A stretch of DNA of 64,000 nt from Karstenula rhodostoma CBS 690.94 (GCA_010093485.1 MU001497.1:1675031-1739030); one strand, 5' to 3'. Shown: positions 12,308-22,954, counted from the stretch's first letter. Translations and numbers: made by a program. Notes: generated from the letters alone by a model not told the origin.

Positions 12308-14240
12308 AGTATGGGTGGAGTGGCGAGTGCAGCTGTCGAGTTGTCAAGTTAGGGTGCGGATACAGAGGCGGCGCTCGGTGCGGCGTGCATGCGAGGGGGG
12401 TGCGTGCCGGGTGCGTGAATTGTGGAAAGGAGAGAATGGAGTCTTGAAGTCTGTGGGCCTCTTCGTCGTTTATCCTGGCATCGGGCGTGGTCGGGGGTTG
12501 TTGCTAGAGGGACTAGCTTTGCCCGTGAATAGGTACATGGTCTAGTTCGACGCCAGAGCCACTAGGCAAGAGCAGCCACCCGGCGGTCCTCCACCTACAC
12601 CGCTGCAAACTCCGGCGCGGCTTGGTATACACCGCAGCCCCATCTGCGCCCCTCGACTGGCCACCAGCGCTCGCCCGGCCTGCGCGCTGGCTGCTTCGAG
12701 AATCGAGGGCACCTTCTCCGTCTGAAACTGAAACAACGCCTAGGCACACGCAGCCCACAGCTCCTTCGCTATCTACCTATTGCACCCCACACGACCAAGG
12801 GCCTCGCCTCGCCTCACCCCCGCCCTCCACGAGCTAGCAGCGAAAAGGAGGTGACGCGGCCGTCTTCCTTCATCAGCGCGCGCTGTGAATTCCGCACCTG
12901 AACACATTCGCGCACATCCAACGTCACGCAAGCGAGCGAGCACGCATTCACCCCACCCTCCAACCGCCGCGGCTGTCTCCGGCACTGCTCCTTCACACTG
13001 TGCAACTGCTCGCGCTGGCTTGGTGATATTACCCCATCCAGTTGCCCGAACCTGCTGCGACTGCCGACGTCTGACCTTGAAGTTGGAATCCCATGCCCGC
13101 GGGACTTGGCCTCTACGGACTGTGGCTGTCAGGACACCGCGGGTTTGCAAAGACACGTACGAACTGTGAGCAGCGACCCTGGTATACGCCCCATGTACGA
13201 GGGGCAATCACGAGCCCATCTGCGGGAGTGTTTGTCCAGGGGGTCGCCTGTACACAGTATGTATCGCATGAATGTCAATATCAATCCCTGCACGCCTTCG
13301 TCACCGATTCCCAAAAAGTCCTCTGCTACCGAAGGTATTTTGGAAGGACTTGAAAGAGGCCATGTGTACGCAGGAAGAGGCCTAATATGCAGCCTCCCGG
13401 GAACATGGTATACTAGGCCCGAGGCTGACGTTGCTCAGCCTTCAGCAACGGTGCCCGAGCACCGATGTAGGTACTTGGTACACTGTGTACACCCATGCTT
13501 AGCGCACTCGATCGGGCATCCTGATCTGCGCCTCCCGTCCGCGTACCTGGTTACAGACTTCGCTATGGTAGTCGTGCCGTATCTCACTCTGTGACATTTT
13601 GATATGTTCTGCATTCTATACCTGCATTCCAGCCGCCCCCTACTATTGAACCTACTTTTAATATATTTTCTCTCTTCGTGATTTCTCTTCGCGGTTTGAC
13701 AGTTGACCACCACCCAGGCCCAGCACGAAAGTCCACCCATTCGCACAAAACTCATACAAAACAAACCAGGCAAGTCTCAAGACAGACATGCATGCCAACT
13801 GACTACTCCTATACATTCAATGCATATTTCTCAGTGCTTCGCAAAGCAATAGTCGGTATGTGGAACGGAAGCAAGCATCCCAGAAGACAACGTAAGCAAG
13901 GCCATCTACACATTTCTTGGCTACCTATGAAACCTACTGAACCCAGAAACATACCTGTGCGCAACATCCAGAAACGCTCCATTACAGGGTATACTAGGAA
14001 AGAATACATACTATGTCGCATCTTTCTCCACACACTCTATCCAGACTGAAGGTGAAAGTATTCTACAACGTCTTTCCTCGTTAACACGCCTTGACTCCAA
14101 GACTTCTTTCCCGTACTTACTCCCTTCAAATAGCGGAATTTCCAGTTCTACTGTGATTATCGCGTGAGGCGCAGCCCGCCATCTCGTTTTGGCATGATGT
14201 TCTAGCTTCGCTGGACTCACGGTTAGAATGAATCTTTCAA
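12308..14240. other. Intergenic, no gene seen
   Basis: About 1.9 kb upstream of GYP5. Frames on both strands are short and compositionally odd (Arg/Ser/Pro-rich), with no recognised motif. The first few hundred bases must carry the GYP5 promoter. I see no tRNA, repeat array or mobile element in it. Confidence 0.45.
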
Positions 14241-15014
14241 GTTACTCCACAAGACCTGGTGAATATACTGTGCCGTGAATTTGTTCGCGAGCTCCTGCGG
14301 ATCTTATCGAAAGATGTTCGGTTGGAAGAACTGGCTTCCGTTGATTGGCGCTTGAAGCAGCTCGTGACGGACTACGACTACTGGGCCAGCCTTCGGACGA
14401 CCATGTGCACGAATTAGGGGGAACCAGTGGGGTGGAATGTAAAGGGAGCTGCTGCGTCGACATGAGTAAGCACGGGTTCTCCGCCGCCTCGGCAGCTATC
14501 CGCTTCCTCAGCTCACGCCCAAAGGCCTAACGGGGACATCTTCGGTGTGTCTTTGTCCATGAAGACTATCAAGCCTTCGCTCGATCTGAGAGCCATGCTC
14601 ATAGCTTCATCTCGTTGTGTCAAGAGAACCCCCATCTACGCTTCGAGCATCGCGGTGGACGAGAGGATATTACGCCCTACCATTCGCAACATCCATTGTA
14701 CCGTCCGCCCTTACCGCAAATTGATGGATTAGAGGTATGTTAGACCGTACGACCTATGACACGATTGATACTTGGAACACGCCGAGCCGACTGGTGGGAG
14801 ATGCCTGGATCCACCGGTTCCTTCTCCCAATTACAACCAGCATTGGAACCGACTAGACAGCTTTCCGCAAACTATCGCAGATATAGTTAATGGAACGTCG
14901 TTCACCCATTGCAATTTCGACACAAGCAAGGTACCCGACATTGATGTGTTGATTGAGTTCATGAAGAATGCAGGACCTCGGGGTTGGGAAGACATTCCAC
15001 AAATTCGGGCATAG
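14241..15014 (+). pseudogene. Broken remnant of an unrecognised protein gene
   Basis: Three protein-like pieces lie in order on the plus strand in different frames. The first, 14241-14417, reads as a helical segment (DLVNILCREFVRELL, later VDWRLKQLVTDYDYW) ending in a stop. The second, 14531-14733, reads GHLRCVFVHEDYQAF and SFISLCQENPHLRFE and is preceded directly by TAA. The third, about 14790-15014, reads NRLDSFPQTIADIV and ends WEDIPQIRA. The last two can be joined by a GTATGT donor at 14734, but no acceptor lies between the TAA and the second piece. The pieces read like one protein broken by frame changes. I do not recognise the family. Alternative: a real gene with introns that I have not resolved. 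Confidence 0.35.
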
Positions 15015-15348
15015 GAGGTGCTGTTTCGGACTTAGCGTGGCTTGCTTTCATATTTATGGATTAATATGATAAGGAAATCTTGCCCTGATCGTAGACACAG
15101 TCGTCGCGAAAGTAACCTATAGATTAGCAAAGACTTAAGCTCACGCATCACCACGGTGAAAGTGAAAGAGCAGCTCGCCTACTCACTGCAAGCTAACAAC
15201 GTTCCCACTCACCCACTACCCACTGCAAATCGACTTCTACACACCACACCTTTCCCTTGACCGCGACTTCCCACCACTGCGCCATTTCCTTTCCTCTTCC
15301 TCGTTTTTCCCAATACCACCAAATCAACCGTACGCAAACACCGGCAAA
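15015..15348. other. Promoter region of the IFI6-like gene
   Basis: A 334-bp stretch with no coding frame. The last 100 bases before the ATG at 15349 are pyrimidine-rich (CCAC/TTCC runs), as is common in fungal 5' leaders. Confidence 0.45.
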
Positions 15349-15905
15349 ATGTTTGGTGCCATCGGCGACCTCTTCTCCACCGCGGCGAACCTCTACTCTT
15401 TCTTGGGTCCAAAACTGGCACCCTTCAGCAGTGAAGCAGCCGCGAGCTTCATCTCACAACTCTACAACAAGATTATAGCTCTTCTCTCCACCTACATCGC
15501 CGAACACCCGTTCTGGTTCGCGTACGACCTCGTTGCCACGACACTGTTCTTCGTCCCAGGCACACTCATAGGACCAATTCTGCGAGCCATCGGGTTCACT
15601 CGCACTGGGCCGGCCATCGGTGGGTCACGCAATGCAGTAACGGGGTATCTACGATACTTACCATCGTCTAGGTACATGGGCTGCTCGTATGATGTCCAAG
15701 TTCGGTCCTGTCGTAGCGCGCGGTTGGTACGCGATCTGCCAGTCATCTCAGGTAGGCTGTGAATGGTGAGAACGTAAGTGTCGAGAATCTGACTGATGAA
15801 ACGTAGATGGGTGGATATGGCCTTGCTATTGCTAAGAGCGTTACCAGGGCCTCTGCGGTTGTGCTCCAGGGGATCGGCGCTGCGTTTAGGATTTGGGGAT
15901 CGTGA
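15349..15905 (+). CDS. IFI6/ISG12-like small membrane protein
   Basis: Small hydrophobic protein with a C-terminal segment like the interferon-induced 6-16 (IFI6/IFI27) family, which in animals sits in mitochondrial or ER membranes and affects apoptosis; the role in fungi is not established. Exon 1 begins MFGAIGDLFSTAANL and carries a hydrophobic stretch (VATTLFFVPGTLIGPILRAIGF). An intron (about 15622-15671) joins GPAIG to TWAARMMSKFGPVVARGW. A second intron (about 15752-15806) joins YAICQSSQ to MGGYGLAIAKSV. The reading ends AFRIWGS. Both introns have GT/AG ends and keep frame, and the joined Gly/Ala-rich repeat fits the family. It converges on the thioesterase gene. Confidence 0.7.
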
Positions 15906-16286
15906 ATGAGTGAGAGTTGCACGTGAAATTGGGTCATGGAGTGTGTCCAGAGTTCATTGGAATGAACGACGTCTTCGCGGACATGTTCAGGCTACGTTCC
16001 TTCGTGAACCAGCTGGATTTTCATCAAGGGTGTCGGAAATAAGTAGATAAGAATGAGATTGGTCTAACGCGTTCATCTCTTACCAAGGGCTGTTGCCTGG
16101 TCTCGGGGGAAATGACTCAGGTAGGGTATCTGTGTGTGCGCGGCTTGCCATGTCTACAGCCTATGTATGCTTCTGCTCCTTCACATCTCGCTGCTTGAAC
16201 CAGGAAAGCCATGCTATAAGAAATGCAACAATCAAAACCAGTGCTGTTGTAAGCACGACAAAGGGACTAGATGTGTTGCTGGGCAG
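15906..16286. other. Convergent 3' spacer
   Basis: Between the ends of the IFI6-like gene (+) and the thioesterase gene (-). It should hold both 3' untranslated regions. No other feature is visible. Confidence 0.5.
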
Positions 16287-17154
16287 TCACAGCGATTGCT
16301 CAGGGTTCTTGTCGCCAAGAGCTGGCAACTGCTGGGTGAGATAGGCTTCGAGATGGTCGAGCTCTTCTTCGTCGGCAGAGTGCACCAGATCCCTGGAGAT
16401 GGGTTAGCAGCAATCCTTGAGGGGTTCCAAGTCAAACTTACTTGTATGTCCGGAAGTCGACGTTGTAGCTCATCTCGGTGAGGGCATCTGCGCTCATCTT
16501 TCCGTACTTGTATGCCACCACCTGGTCGCTGTCACCGTGGCCCATGAAGATGGGTGTCTTCTGGTTCGGGCTGTGCCCAGGAATCAGGTCCTTGATGCGC
16601 TTCTGCAGGAGCAGGTAGCAGCTCAGGCCGAAGATGCCGCCCAGCTGTTCCTTGTAGGTAGTTCCAGAGAGCAGCGCCATGGCGCCGCCCTGGGAGAAGC
16701 CGCCGACGACTACGCGGTTCGCGGGGATGCCTTTGGCGACTTCGGCGTCGATAAGAGAGTGGAAGTAGTCTCGCGACTTGAGGATGCCCGCTTCGTCCTC
16801 CTCGCGGTCCTGGAGGGTGCTGAGCGACTTGATGTCGTACCATCCAGGCATGTGCATGCCCATGTTCTACTATCGAGTCAGTTTTGTGTGCTTTCTCGTC
16901 GCATGCGATAGGCGTACCAGGGTGATAGGAATGTTGGGCGCATTAGGGAAGACAAATGCGACTTCCTCGAGCACAGATCGCCGGCGGTAGTTCTCGGCGA
17001 GGAACAGCCTGGGAGTCGTTTATTAGTACTGGAGCTGTTTTCGTATCTGAGTAACCTACCAACCTGCCCCGCTATCGCCGAGGCCATGAGCAACTATGAC
17101 AGTTGCGGTGTGTCGCTTCAGGGCAGGGACAACAATCGGGGCTCGGCCGGCCAT
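16287..17154 (-). CDS. APT1: Acyl-protein thioesterase 1 (phospholipase/carboxylesterase family)
   Basis: Alpha/beta hydrolase that removes palmitate from proteins and can act on lysophospholipids in the cytosol. Exon 1 (start 17154) reads MAGRAPIVVPALKRHTATVI then the oxyanion-hole loop HGLGDSGAGW. A middle exon reads FLAENYRRRSVLEEVAFVFP and PNAPNIPIT. The main exon reads MGMHMPGWYDI with the nucleophile elbow GGFSQGGAMA and the acid loop GHGDSDQVV. An intron after NVDFRTYK leads to the last exon, DLVHSADEEELDHLEAYL, with the catalytic His. The Ser-Asp-His triad is complete, and the length of about 240 aa is normal. The divergent neighbour starting at 17602 shares a 447-bp promoter region. 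Confidence 0.95.
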
Positions 17155-17601
17155 CTTCGAGTCTAGAGATGAGGTGGAATGAGGTTTAGGGTGGTGAGGG
17201 TAATTGTTGATGCGCGGAGCAAAACGCGCTGCTTGATGCCTTATGTGGGGTTGTCCGCAACCTCGGAGGAAGGATGGACCAAGCGCTACTTCCGTCCCTG
17301 CGTTAGGCAGGGGTCCAAGCGCCAATCAGATCGCAGACGTCATCCATTCACCTCATTTGCTCTCACTGCATCTCTCATGGACGTTTGCAATCCTCCCTCT
17401 CTCATTCACACTTCCCATTCACCGTTTGTAGCATCAGGCGGATAGTACCTTCCTCACTGGTGACTTACTTTTCGCCCTCACAATCACCTCTTTTTGCTAC
17501 TTGTATAGCCCAAGCTGTCGCTCCCAATCCGACTTCTTCAATCGTCTTTCCTTCCTACAACTTGTCATTTCAGACCTTCAGTGTACATAACTCGAGTCTT
17601 C
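17155..17601. promoter_or_regulatory. Divergent promoter region, APT1 and DNA glycosylase
   Basis: A 447-bp noncoding stretch between two divergently transcribed genes. The half nearest the glycosylase is rich in TC runs typical of fungal leaders. No specific factor site is claimed. Confidence 0.5.
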
Positions 17602-19164
17602 ATGGCGAGGGTCACTAGAGGCTCGGCAGCCAAGGAGCAGGCAGCTCAGTCGCCCGCAATCGCCACCGAACAAAATCCCCAGTTGTCGAGTCCTCCCGAT
17701 ACACCTGACAAGCTGCCCGTAAAGATTTCGAAGCTAGTTTCCACACAAAAGAAGGCCTCCACTGCCAAAGCGTTGTCCATTACTCCCAACAGCGCACGGA
17801 AGCGGTCACGTGTACGTATCAAGGATGAAGATGACGACATCAATGAGCTTCCGCACAACCTAGGCAAGTTCCCCCAGCTATCTCCTAGCGAGGAGAATCT
17901 CGATAGTGAACCGCCAGCGAAAAAGTCTCGAACAAGTGTCCCGAAGAAGATCGTTACACCAAAGATAGAGAGTGTGCAAGATGTCATCGACAAGGCAACA
18001 GGCATTGCAGATTCTCCCGCAAAGAAGTCGAAGAAGACCAACAACTACGGTGTGGTCTCAGGCACAACTCCGTATCCCGATTGGCCTCATCCGACGCACG
18101 AGGAGTGTGAAGAAGTCACCCGTCTCCTCTCGAGCGTTCACGGGGAGGTGAAAGCTCCCGAGGTCGTGCCTCCCCCTTCCCTCGAGGTCACGGGCTGTGG
18201 GGAAGTGCCGTCTGTTCTCGATGCACTTATTCGCACCCTGCTTTCCGCCGCGACGACCGGTACCAATTCCAGGCGCGCATTCCAAGGTCTCGTCAAACGA
18301 TTTGGCATACTCGAAGAAGGCATCGGCAAGGGTAGTGTTGACTGGAACAAAGTCCGACTAGCTGACCAGAAGGAAGTCTTCGAAGCCATCAAGAGCGGCG
18401 GTCTGGCTGACAGTAAGAGCAAGTACATGAAGGGGATCTTACAAATGGTCTGGGAGGAGAATCAAGATAGAAAAGCCAAGCTCGCTGCATCTTCGGAGTC
18501 TGTTGCCGGTTCGACGAACGAACCACAAGAGGAGAAGGATGCGGAGATATCAAAAGCCGAAAACAACGTCCTGTCCCTCGACCACTACCACCTCCTCTCT
18601 ACCGACGAAGCCTTCAAAGAACTGACCAAATTCCCTGGTATCGGTGCAAAGACCGCTTCCTGTGTCACGCTGTTTTGTTTGCAGCGCCCATCGTTCGCCG
18701 TTGACACCCACGTGTTCCGCCTCTGTCAATGGCTCGGCTGGGTCCCGCCGCCTGGCCACCCGGCCCTTCTCCCACCCGGGAAGAAAGGGAAGTTGGGTCA
18801 GCCGACGCGTGATAGAACGTACGCCCATTGCGAGGTCAGAATCCCTGACCATCTCAAGTATCCGCTGCATCAGCTCTTCATCAAACACGGAAAGACCTGT
18901 CCAAGGTGCCGCGCTAATACCAGCGAGACTTACGGAGACTGGAAGAAAGGTTGTGTGATCGACCATTTGGTGAAGCGGACCGGTGTGAGGAAGGGTGATG
19001 ATGCCAGCCCCGTTAAGGGTGCAGACGTTATGAAAGCGAGGAGGCAAGCGAAGCAAAAGGTGTGGGAGCACGAGAACGAGTCCGAGAGTAGTGACCTCTC
19101 AGATCTTGGCAGCGACGAGGAAGAGGCCACCCTTTCAGCAGAAGAAGACGAAGATTTTGTTTGA
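17602..19164 (+). CDS. HhH-GPD family DNA glycosylase (endonuclease III-like)
   Basis: Base-excision repair glycosylase/lyase of the helix-hairpin-helix superfamily, expected in the nucleus. Single exon of about 520 aa. I chose the ATG at 17602 (MARVTRGSAAKEQ) over an upstream in-frame ATG because it begins the basic, low-complexity N-terminus. Residues 1-150 are disordered, with basic NLS-like runs (SARKRSRVRIKDEDDD, PAKKSKKT). The catalytic domain includes ALIRTLLSAATTGTNSRRAF, the hairpin LTKFPGIGAKTASCV with the Lys expected of bifunctional enzymes, and the catalytic Asp in FAVDTHVFRLCQWLGW. TCPRCRAN and a further Cys follow, but the four-Cys iron-sulfur spacing of Nth is not clearly kept. 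The C-terminus is acidic (ESSDLSDLGSDEEEA). Substrate preference is unknown. Confidence 0.87.
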   Translation: MARVTRGSAAKEQAAQSPAIATEQNPQLSSPPDTPDKLPVKISKLVSTQKKASTAKALSITPNSARKRSRVRIKDEDDDINELPHNLGKFPQLSPSEENLDSEPPAKKSRTSVPKKIVTPKIESVQDVIDKATGIADSPAKKSKKTNNYGVVSGTTPYPDWPHPTHEECEEVTRLLSSVHGEVKAPEVVPPPSLEVTGCGEVPSVLDALIRTLLSAATTGTNSRRAFQGLVKRFGILEEGIGKGSVDWNKVRLADQKEVFEAIKSGGLADSKSKYMKGILQMVWEENQDRKAKLAASSESVAGSTNEPQEEKDAEISKAENNVLSLDHYHLLSTDEAFKELTKFPGIGAKTASCVTLFCLQRPSFAVDTHVFRLCQWLGWVPPPGHPALLPPGKKGKLGQPTRDRTYAHCEVRIPDHLKYPLHQLFIKHGKTCPRCRANTSETYGDWKKGCVIDHLVKRTGVRKGDDASPVKGADVMKARRQAKQKVWEHENESESSDLSDLGSDEEEATLSAEEDEDFV

Positions 19165-20055
19165 TCGACTTAAAACACTTCCGACAGGGAGATTCTCAAA
19201 ATTCGCCTCCAGCAGATGGGCAATCTGGTGCATTGTACGAAAGAGGTACATTCTCAACTGCAACAGGGTACTATTATTGGGTCCGATGCACCACCCTTTC
19301 TACCTTGTTCACGACGAGCATGCGGATATTTCTCGGACCTGATCGGGTCTAAGTTATGTTCATGATATTTCATATATTGTCATATAGTTCAATGTCTATA
19401 TTATACCAATCTTGGCGCGTGTCCCCTTCTTTTCACTCTGGTCTTCTTGTCTTCACTACTATCTCTTATCGTCCAAGCCCTATCCATCTACACCTGGATG
19501 TTTCTGTACTCGGCGTATTACTTATGTGGGGCCACCTTCCTCGCCTTCCAGAAAGCACTCGGCAGAAGGGACACCCCGGTAATATACAATGCCGCACGCC
19601 AAGACCGTGAACGCCAGCAGCACAAAGCTTCATTCGACGTCAAACTATGCCTTATCTCATACAGACTGCATTCGATCTACACTGTCCGACCACGGTATTG
19701 GAGGAACATCTATATTGTCTGCCTCTTCGCAAGATCGCTCATACGAACCAAACCCTCAGCTCGACACCCAAGTACCACTATCCCCGGCTATACTAACCCC
19801 ACATTATACGACCACGACCATACAACCCACCACTTCCATATCAAGCAATTTACCCAAGATACGCACGTGCGTCCATCTCCCATATGAACGCCGTTGCCTC
19901 CACCACACACCATAATAGCCCGTAATCCGACGAAAAGTGAACATCCCCCCTCCCGCCATCACACACAACTCCAACCGATTGTTAACTCTTCGCGCGCTTT
20001 TTCAAGCCGCGGCAAAAAGCAGTACAGGAACTCGTGGGGGTGACACAATTCCACC
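19165..20055. other. Intergenic stretch, promoter of the DUF1996 gene
   Basis: About 890 bp without a recognised gene. A frame at 19447-19887 has a hydrophobic start but no family resemblance. The last 80 bp before the DUF1996 start codon are made of one copy of the dispersed repeat listed separately. Confidence 0.45.
19973..20040 (-). repeat. Dispersed repeat, copy A
   Basis: On the minus strand this reads GAGTTCCTGTACTGC, then TTTTGCCGCGGCTTG, then GCGCGAAGAG, the same order as a copy at 32553-32612 and a shorter match at 25790-25870. Copies A and B share a core of roughly 48 bp with only a few mismatches. Both read EFLYC.LPRL.K.REE.TI in one frame. Copy A lies within 20 bp upstream of the DUF1996 ATG. 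Confidence 0.75.
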
Positions 20056-21339
20056 ATGATTCCCAAGCGCCTCCTCCTCGCGCTCCTCGCGCCCCCCACC
20101 CACGCGCTCCTCCGCTTCTCCTGCTCCCAGCTCGTCGTCGAGCGCCTCGACCCCCTCGTCAACCCCGGCCTCCCGCAATCCCCCCACGTGCACCAAATCA
20201 TCGGCGGAAACGCCTTCAACGCGTCCATGGACCCGGCCATCGCGCCCCCGGACACAGCCACCTGCACGACGTGCACGTTCGCCGAGGACTTTAGCAACTA
20301 CTGGACCGCGACGCTGTATTTCCGCGCGAAGAACGGGACCTTTAAGCGCGTGCCGCAGCAGGGGAATGTGAACTTCGAGGCGAGCAACGGGGGGATGACG
20401 ATTTATTATATCCCGAAGAATGGGAACGGGGCGGCGCCGGGGGCGGTGACGGCGTTTAGAAAGGGGTTTAGGATGCTTGTTGGTAATCCCCCCCCCCCCC
20501 GCTTTAGTTCATTCCACTGTCTCTGGGTGTGTTTTGGCTGCGCGATGGTCGCCTGGCTGCCTGGCGTGGTATACGGAGGGAGACAAGCTGATGGGCGTCC
20601 CCCAGGAAACCCCACCTACCGCACCGAAGCGCAAGCAAAGCAGTTCCGCCAGCTCACCTACACGTGTCTGCAGGACGCGATGACACGGACAGGCGAAACG
20701 CTGGATTTCCCCAAGAAAGCGTGTCCGGCGGGTATCATGGTGAACGTGCGTTTCCCCACGTGTTGGGATGGCGTCAATCTGGATAGCCCGGACCATATGA
20801 GCCATGTGGCGTATCGTACGTTTCCGTTTCTTCTCCACCTTCCTCTGGACAAGCGCGAGGGCGAGGAAGGGTATGGTATGGTATGGGCGAATGACTAAGT
20901 CCCGCCAGCATCTTCCGGCACCTTCGAATCCAACGGGCCATGCCCCTCCACGCACCCCGTCAAGCTCCCCCAGCTCTTCTACGAAGTCATATTCGACACG
21001 AAGAAGTTCAATGATAAATCACTCTGGCCCGATGACGGGAGTCAGCCTTTCGTGTGGTCGTTTGGGGATAAGTGTGTCACCCCTCCCCCCATCTTAGTGG
21101 ATAGTAGTTACTAACAGGGCGTGTGTACTAGGACCGGCTACGGCAACCACGGCGACTACGTGTTTGGGTGGAAGGGCGACGCGCTGCAGAAAGCTATGGA
21201 TACGAATTGCAACATCAACTGTCCGCAGCTGAAGACGCAGAGTATCGCAGCGGCGAACAAGTGCGTGCAGAGTCAGAAGGTGAAGGAGGATGTGGATGGG
21301 TGGGTGAGTGAGTTGCCGGGGGGTATGCTTGTTGGGTAA
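20056..21339 (+). CDS. DUF1996 domain secreted protein
   Basis: Secreted fungal protein of the DUF1996 family; biochemical function not established, often extracellular. The signal peptide is MIPKRLLLALLAPPTHAL. The domain begins with the conserved LVVERLDPLVNPG and HVHQIIGGNAF, then CTTCTFAEDFSNYWTATLYF. Exon 1 ends at MLVG, and an intron with a long C run joins it in frame to NPTYRTEA. Exon 2 includes DFPKKACPAGIMVNVRFPTC and LDSPDHMSHVAYP. Two more introns (about 20818-20910 and 21072-21131) were checked for phase and restore SSGTFESNGPCPSTHPVKLP and GDKTGYGNHGDYVFGW. It ends at GMLVG. The length of about 345 aa is typical, and no C-terminal WSC or anchor domain follows. Confidence 0.9.
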
Positions 21340-21850
21340 GGGGAGGGCAGGTTTGGGATGTGGTGTTGCGAGGAATGGACTTGCCGCTTTGGGCTCGAGT
21401 ATTGTTTGCTGTGCTGGAAGATTTGATGACTGTGAGATTGGTGTGGGGTTTTAGAGTGAAGGGAATCAACTGCTTGAGCCTTAGTCCCGGGCTAGTGGTG
21501 TGCGATTGTATGGCTTTCAGACACGCACCTAGGACTCCGCCAGTAACCAACACCGTACTTTGGATTTTTGGGAGTTGCGTGGATGCTGATTACACATTGA
21601 TATTGCTTTCCACGATACAATTTTAATCTTCGAGTTAAGTATGCTAATACCTAGTTTATCTGTTATGATCAAGACAGGGTTTGAGACTACACTGTCAAAT
21701 AGTCTTAGTCATAACAGTAATAGCAACATCCTTAGGTCACTCTTGCATACCTATGAAGTAAATCACTCCAAGCAACACCACCATCCGCATCAAAGAAATA
21801 GACACTACGATTAACCTCCTACTCTACTCTGCTCTACTCCATCAAACCCT
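21340..21850. other. Convergent 3' spacer
   Basis: Between the DUF1996 gene (+) and the GH76 gene (-). No coding frame is supported; it should contain both 3' ends. The middle is AT-rich compared with the genes. Confidence 0.45.
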
Positions 21851-22954
21851 CTATGACCTACTCGCCGCAAGCAGCACATCAATCCCACTCGCGTGACTCG
21901 CCGCATTCGCATTCCCACTCCCGTCAAACAAATCCTCAATCACGCCGTCGCCATTCCTCGCCTTGTCCCAAACGGAATCCGCGTTCGCCTTGAAGAACGC
22001 CGCGAACTCCGGCTGTGGCTCGTTCGCGTGCAGCGTTAGCAGCCCCGCGATGAAGGCTCCCTTGAACATGGAACCCTGCTCGTCGAGTGGAGAGGGAAAG
22101 GGCTCCGTGAGAATGGAGTTGGTGGTGAGTTTGGCAAGGGAGCCGCGGGCGAGGGTGTAGGCGTGCTGGGTGGGCGTTAGAAGAGGTTCCAAAGGTGGAA
22201 ATAGGGGGGGGCTTACGTTGATGAATCCGCCGTCTGAGAACGCCTTTGCGAGCTCAGAGAGCCCGGCGAGGACGACACCTTGGTTGTACGTGTAGATGGG
22301 TTTCCCGTTGTTCTTGCACGTCCCCATGTCGACGCCGTCGTTGATGAGGTTGTCGCTATTGATGACCCCGCTGTTGAAGATGAAATCCCACTCCTGTTGC
22401 GCCCAGTTCTTGTAGTTCTCCTTCTCTCCATCGCCCACGCGGTTAGCCAAATGCGCGGCGACAGATAGGAACAGCTCGTTGGAAATCGACGCGATCCCCG
22501 TCGCGGCCTTGCTCCAGAAGATGCCGCCGCACGGCGTGTGGTACCCGCCCGTCATATCCTCGAACAGGTCCTTCGCGGTGTCGAGGTACTTCGCGTCGCC
22601 GGTGAGGTCGTAGGCTGCGATCCAGCCCTGGGCCCACCAGCCCATGTCATCGTAGTAGTCGTTGTGCCAGTTAGTGTAGCCGATCTGGTCGCCCGACTTG
22701 GCGTACGTGTTTGCGACGATGTCGGTGGCGGTCTGCTTATAGGACTCGTCTGCAATGCCGAAGCGTGCGATTGTTTCTAGGATGTGCCCTGATTGCCACC
22801 AGAGGTCGCCAGTCGCGCCTTTCCAGAGGCCCGTGTCGACATTGTAAAATTTGTCTTGGAGGAGTTGGATGGCGGTGTGGGTGTTCTCTGTGTAGTCGGC
22901 CGAGGCCGGGCTGATGTAGAACAGAGGAAGTAGGAGTGAGAATTGGAATTTCAT
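21851..22954 (-). CDS. GH76 endo-alpha-1,6-mannanase, secreted
   Basis: Glycoside hydrolase family 76, which cleaves alpha-1,6-mannan and in fungi acts on the cell wall (relatives of Dfg5/Dcw1). The signal peptide is MKFQFSLLLPLFYISPASA. Conserved segments include DLWWQSGHILETIARF, NDYYDDMGWWAQGWIAAYDL with the catalytic Asp pair, TPCGGIFWSK and NELFLSVAAHLA. A 51-nt stretch coding VSPPLFPP onward has a GTAAGC donor, a TCTAAC branch site and a CAG acceptor, so it is almost certainly an intron that happens to stay open; removing it gives GGFINHAYTLARGSL. The protein is then about 350 aa. There is no hydrophobic C-terminal tail, so unlike Dfg5/Dcw1 it is probably not GPI-anchored. Confidence 0.9.
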   Translation of the reverse strand: MKFQFSLLLPLFYISPASADYTENTHTAIQLLQDKFYNVDTGLWKGATGDLWWQSGHILETIARFGIADESYKQTATDIVANTYAKSGDQIGYTNWHNDYYDDMGWWAQGWIAAYDLTGDAKYLDTAKDLFEDMTGGYHTPCGGIFWSKAATGIASISNELFLSVAAHLANRVGDGEKENYKNWAQQEWDFIFNSGVINSDNLINDGVDMGTCKNNGKPIYTYNQGVVLAGLSELAKAFSDGGFINVSPPLFPPLEPLLTPTQHAYTLARGSLAKLTTNSILTEPFPSPLDEQGSMFKGAFIAGLLTLHANEPQPEFAAFFKANADSVWDKARNGDGVIEDLFDGSGNANAASHASGIDVLLAASRS

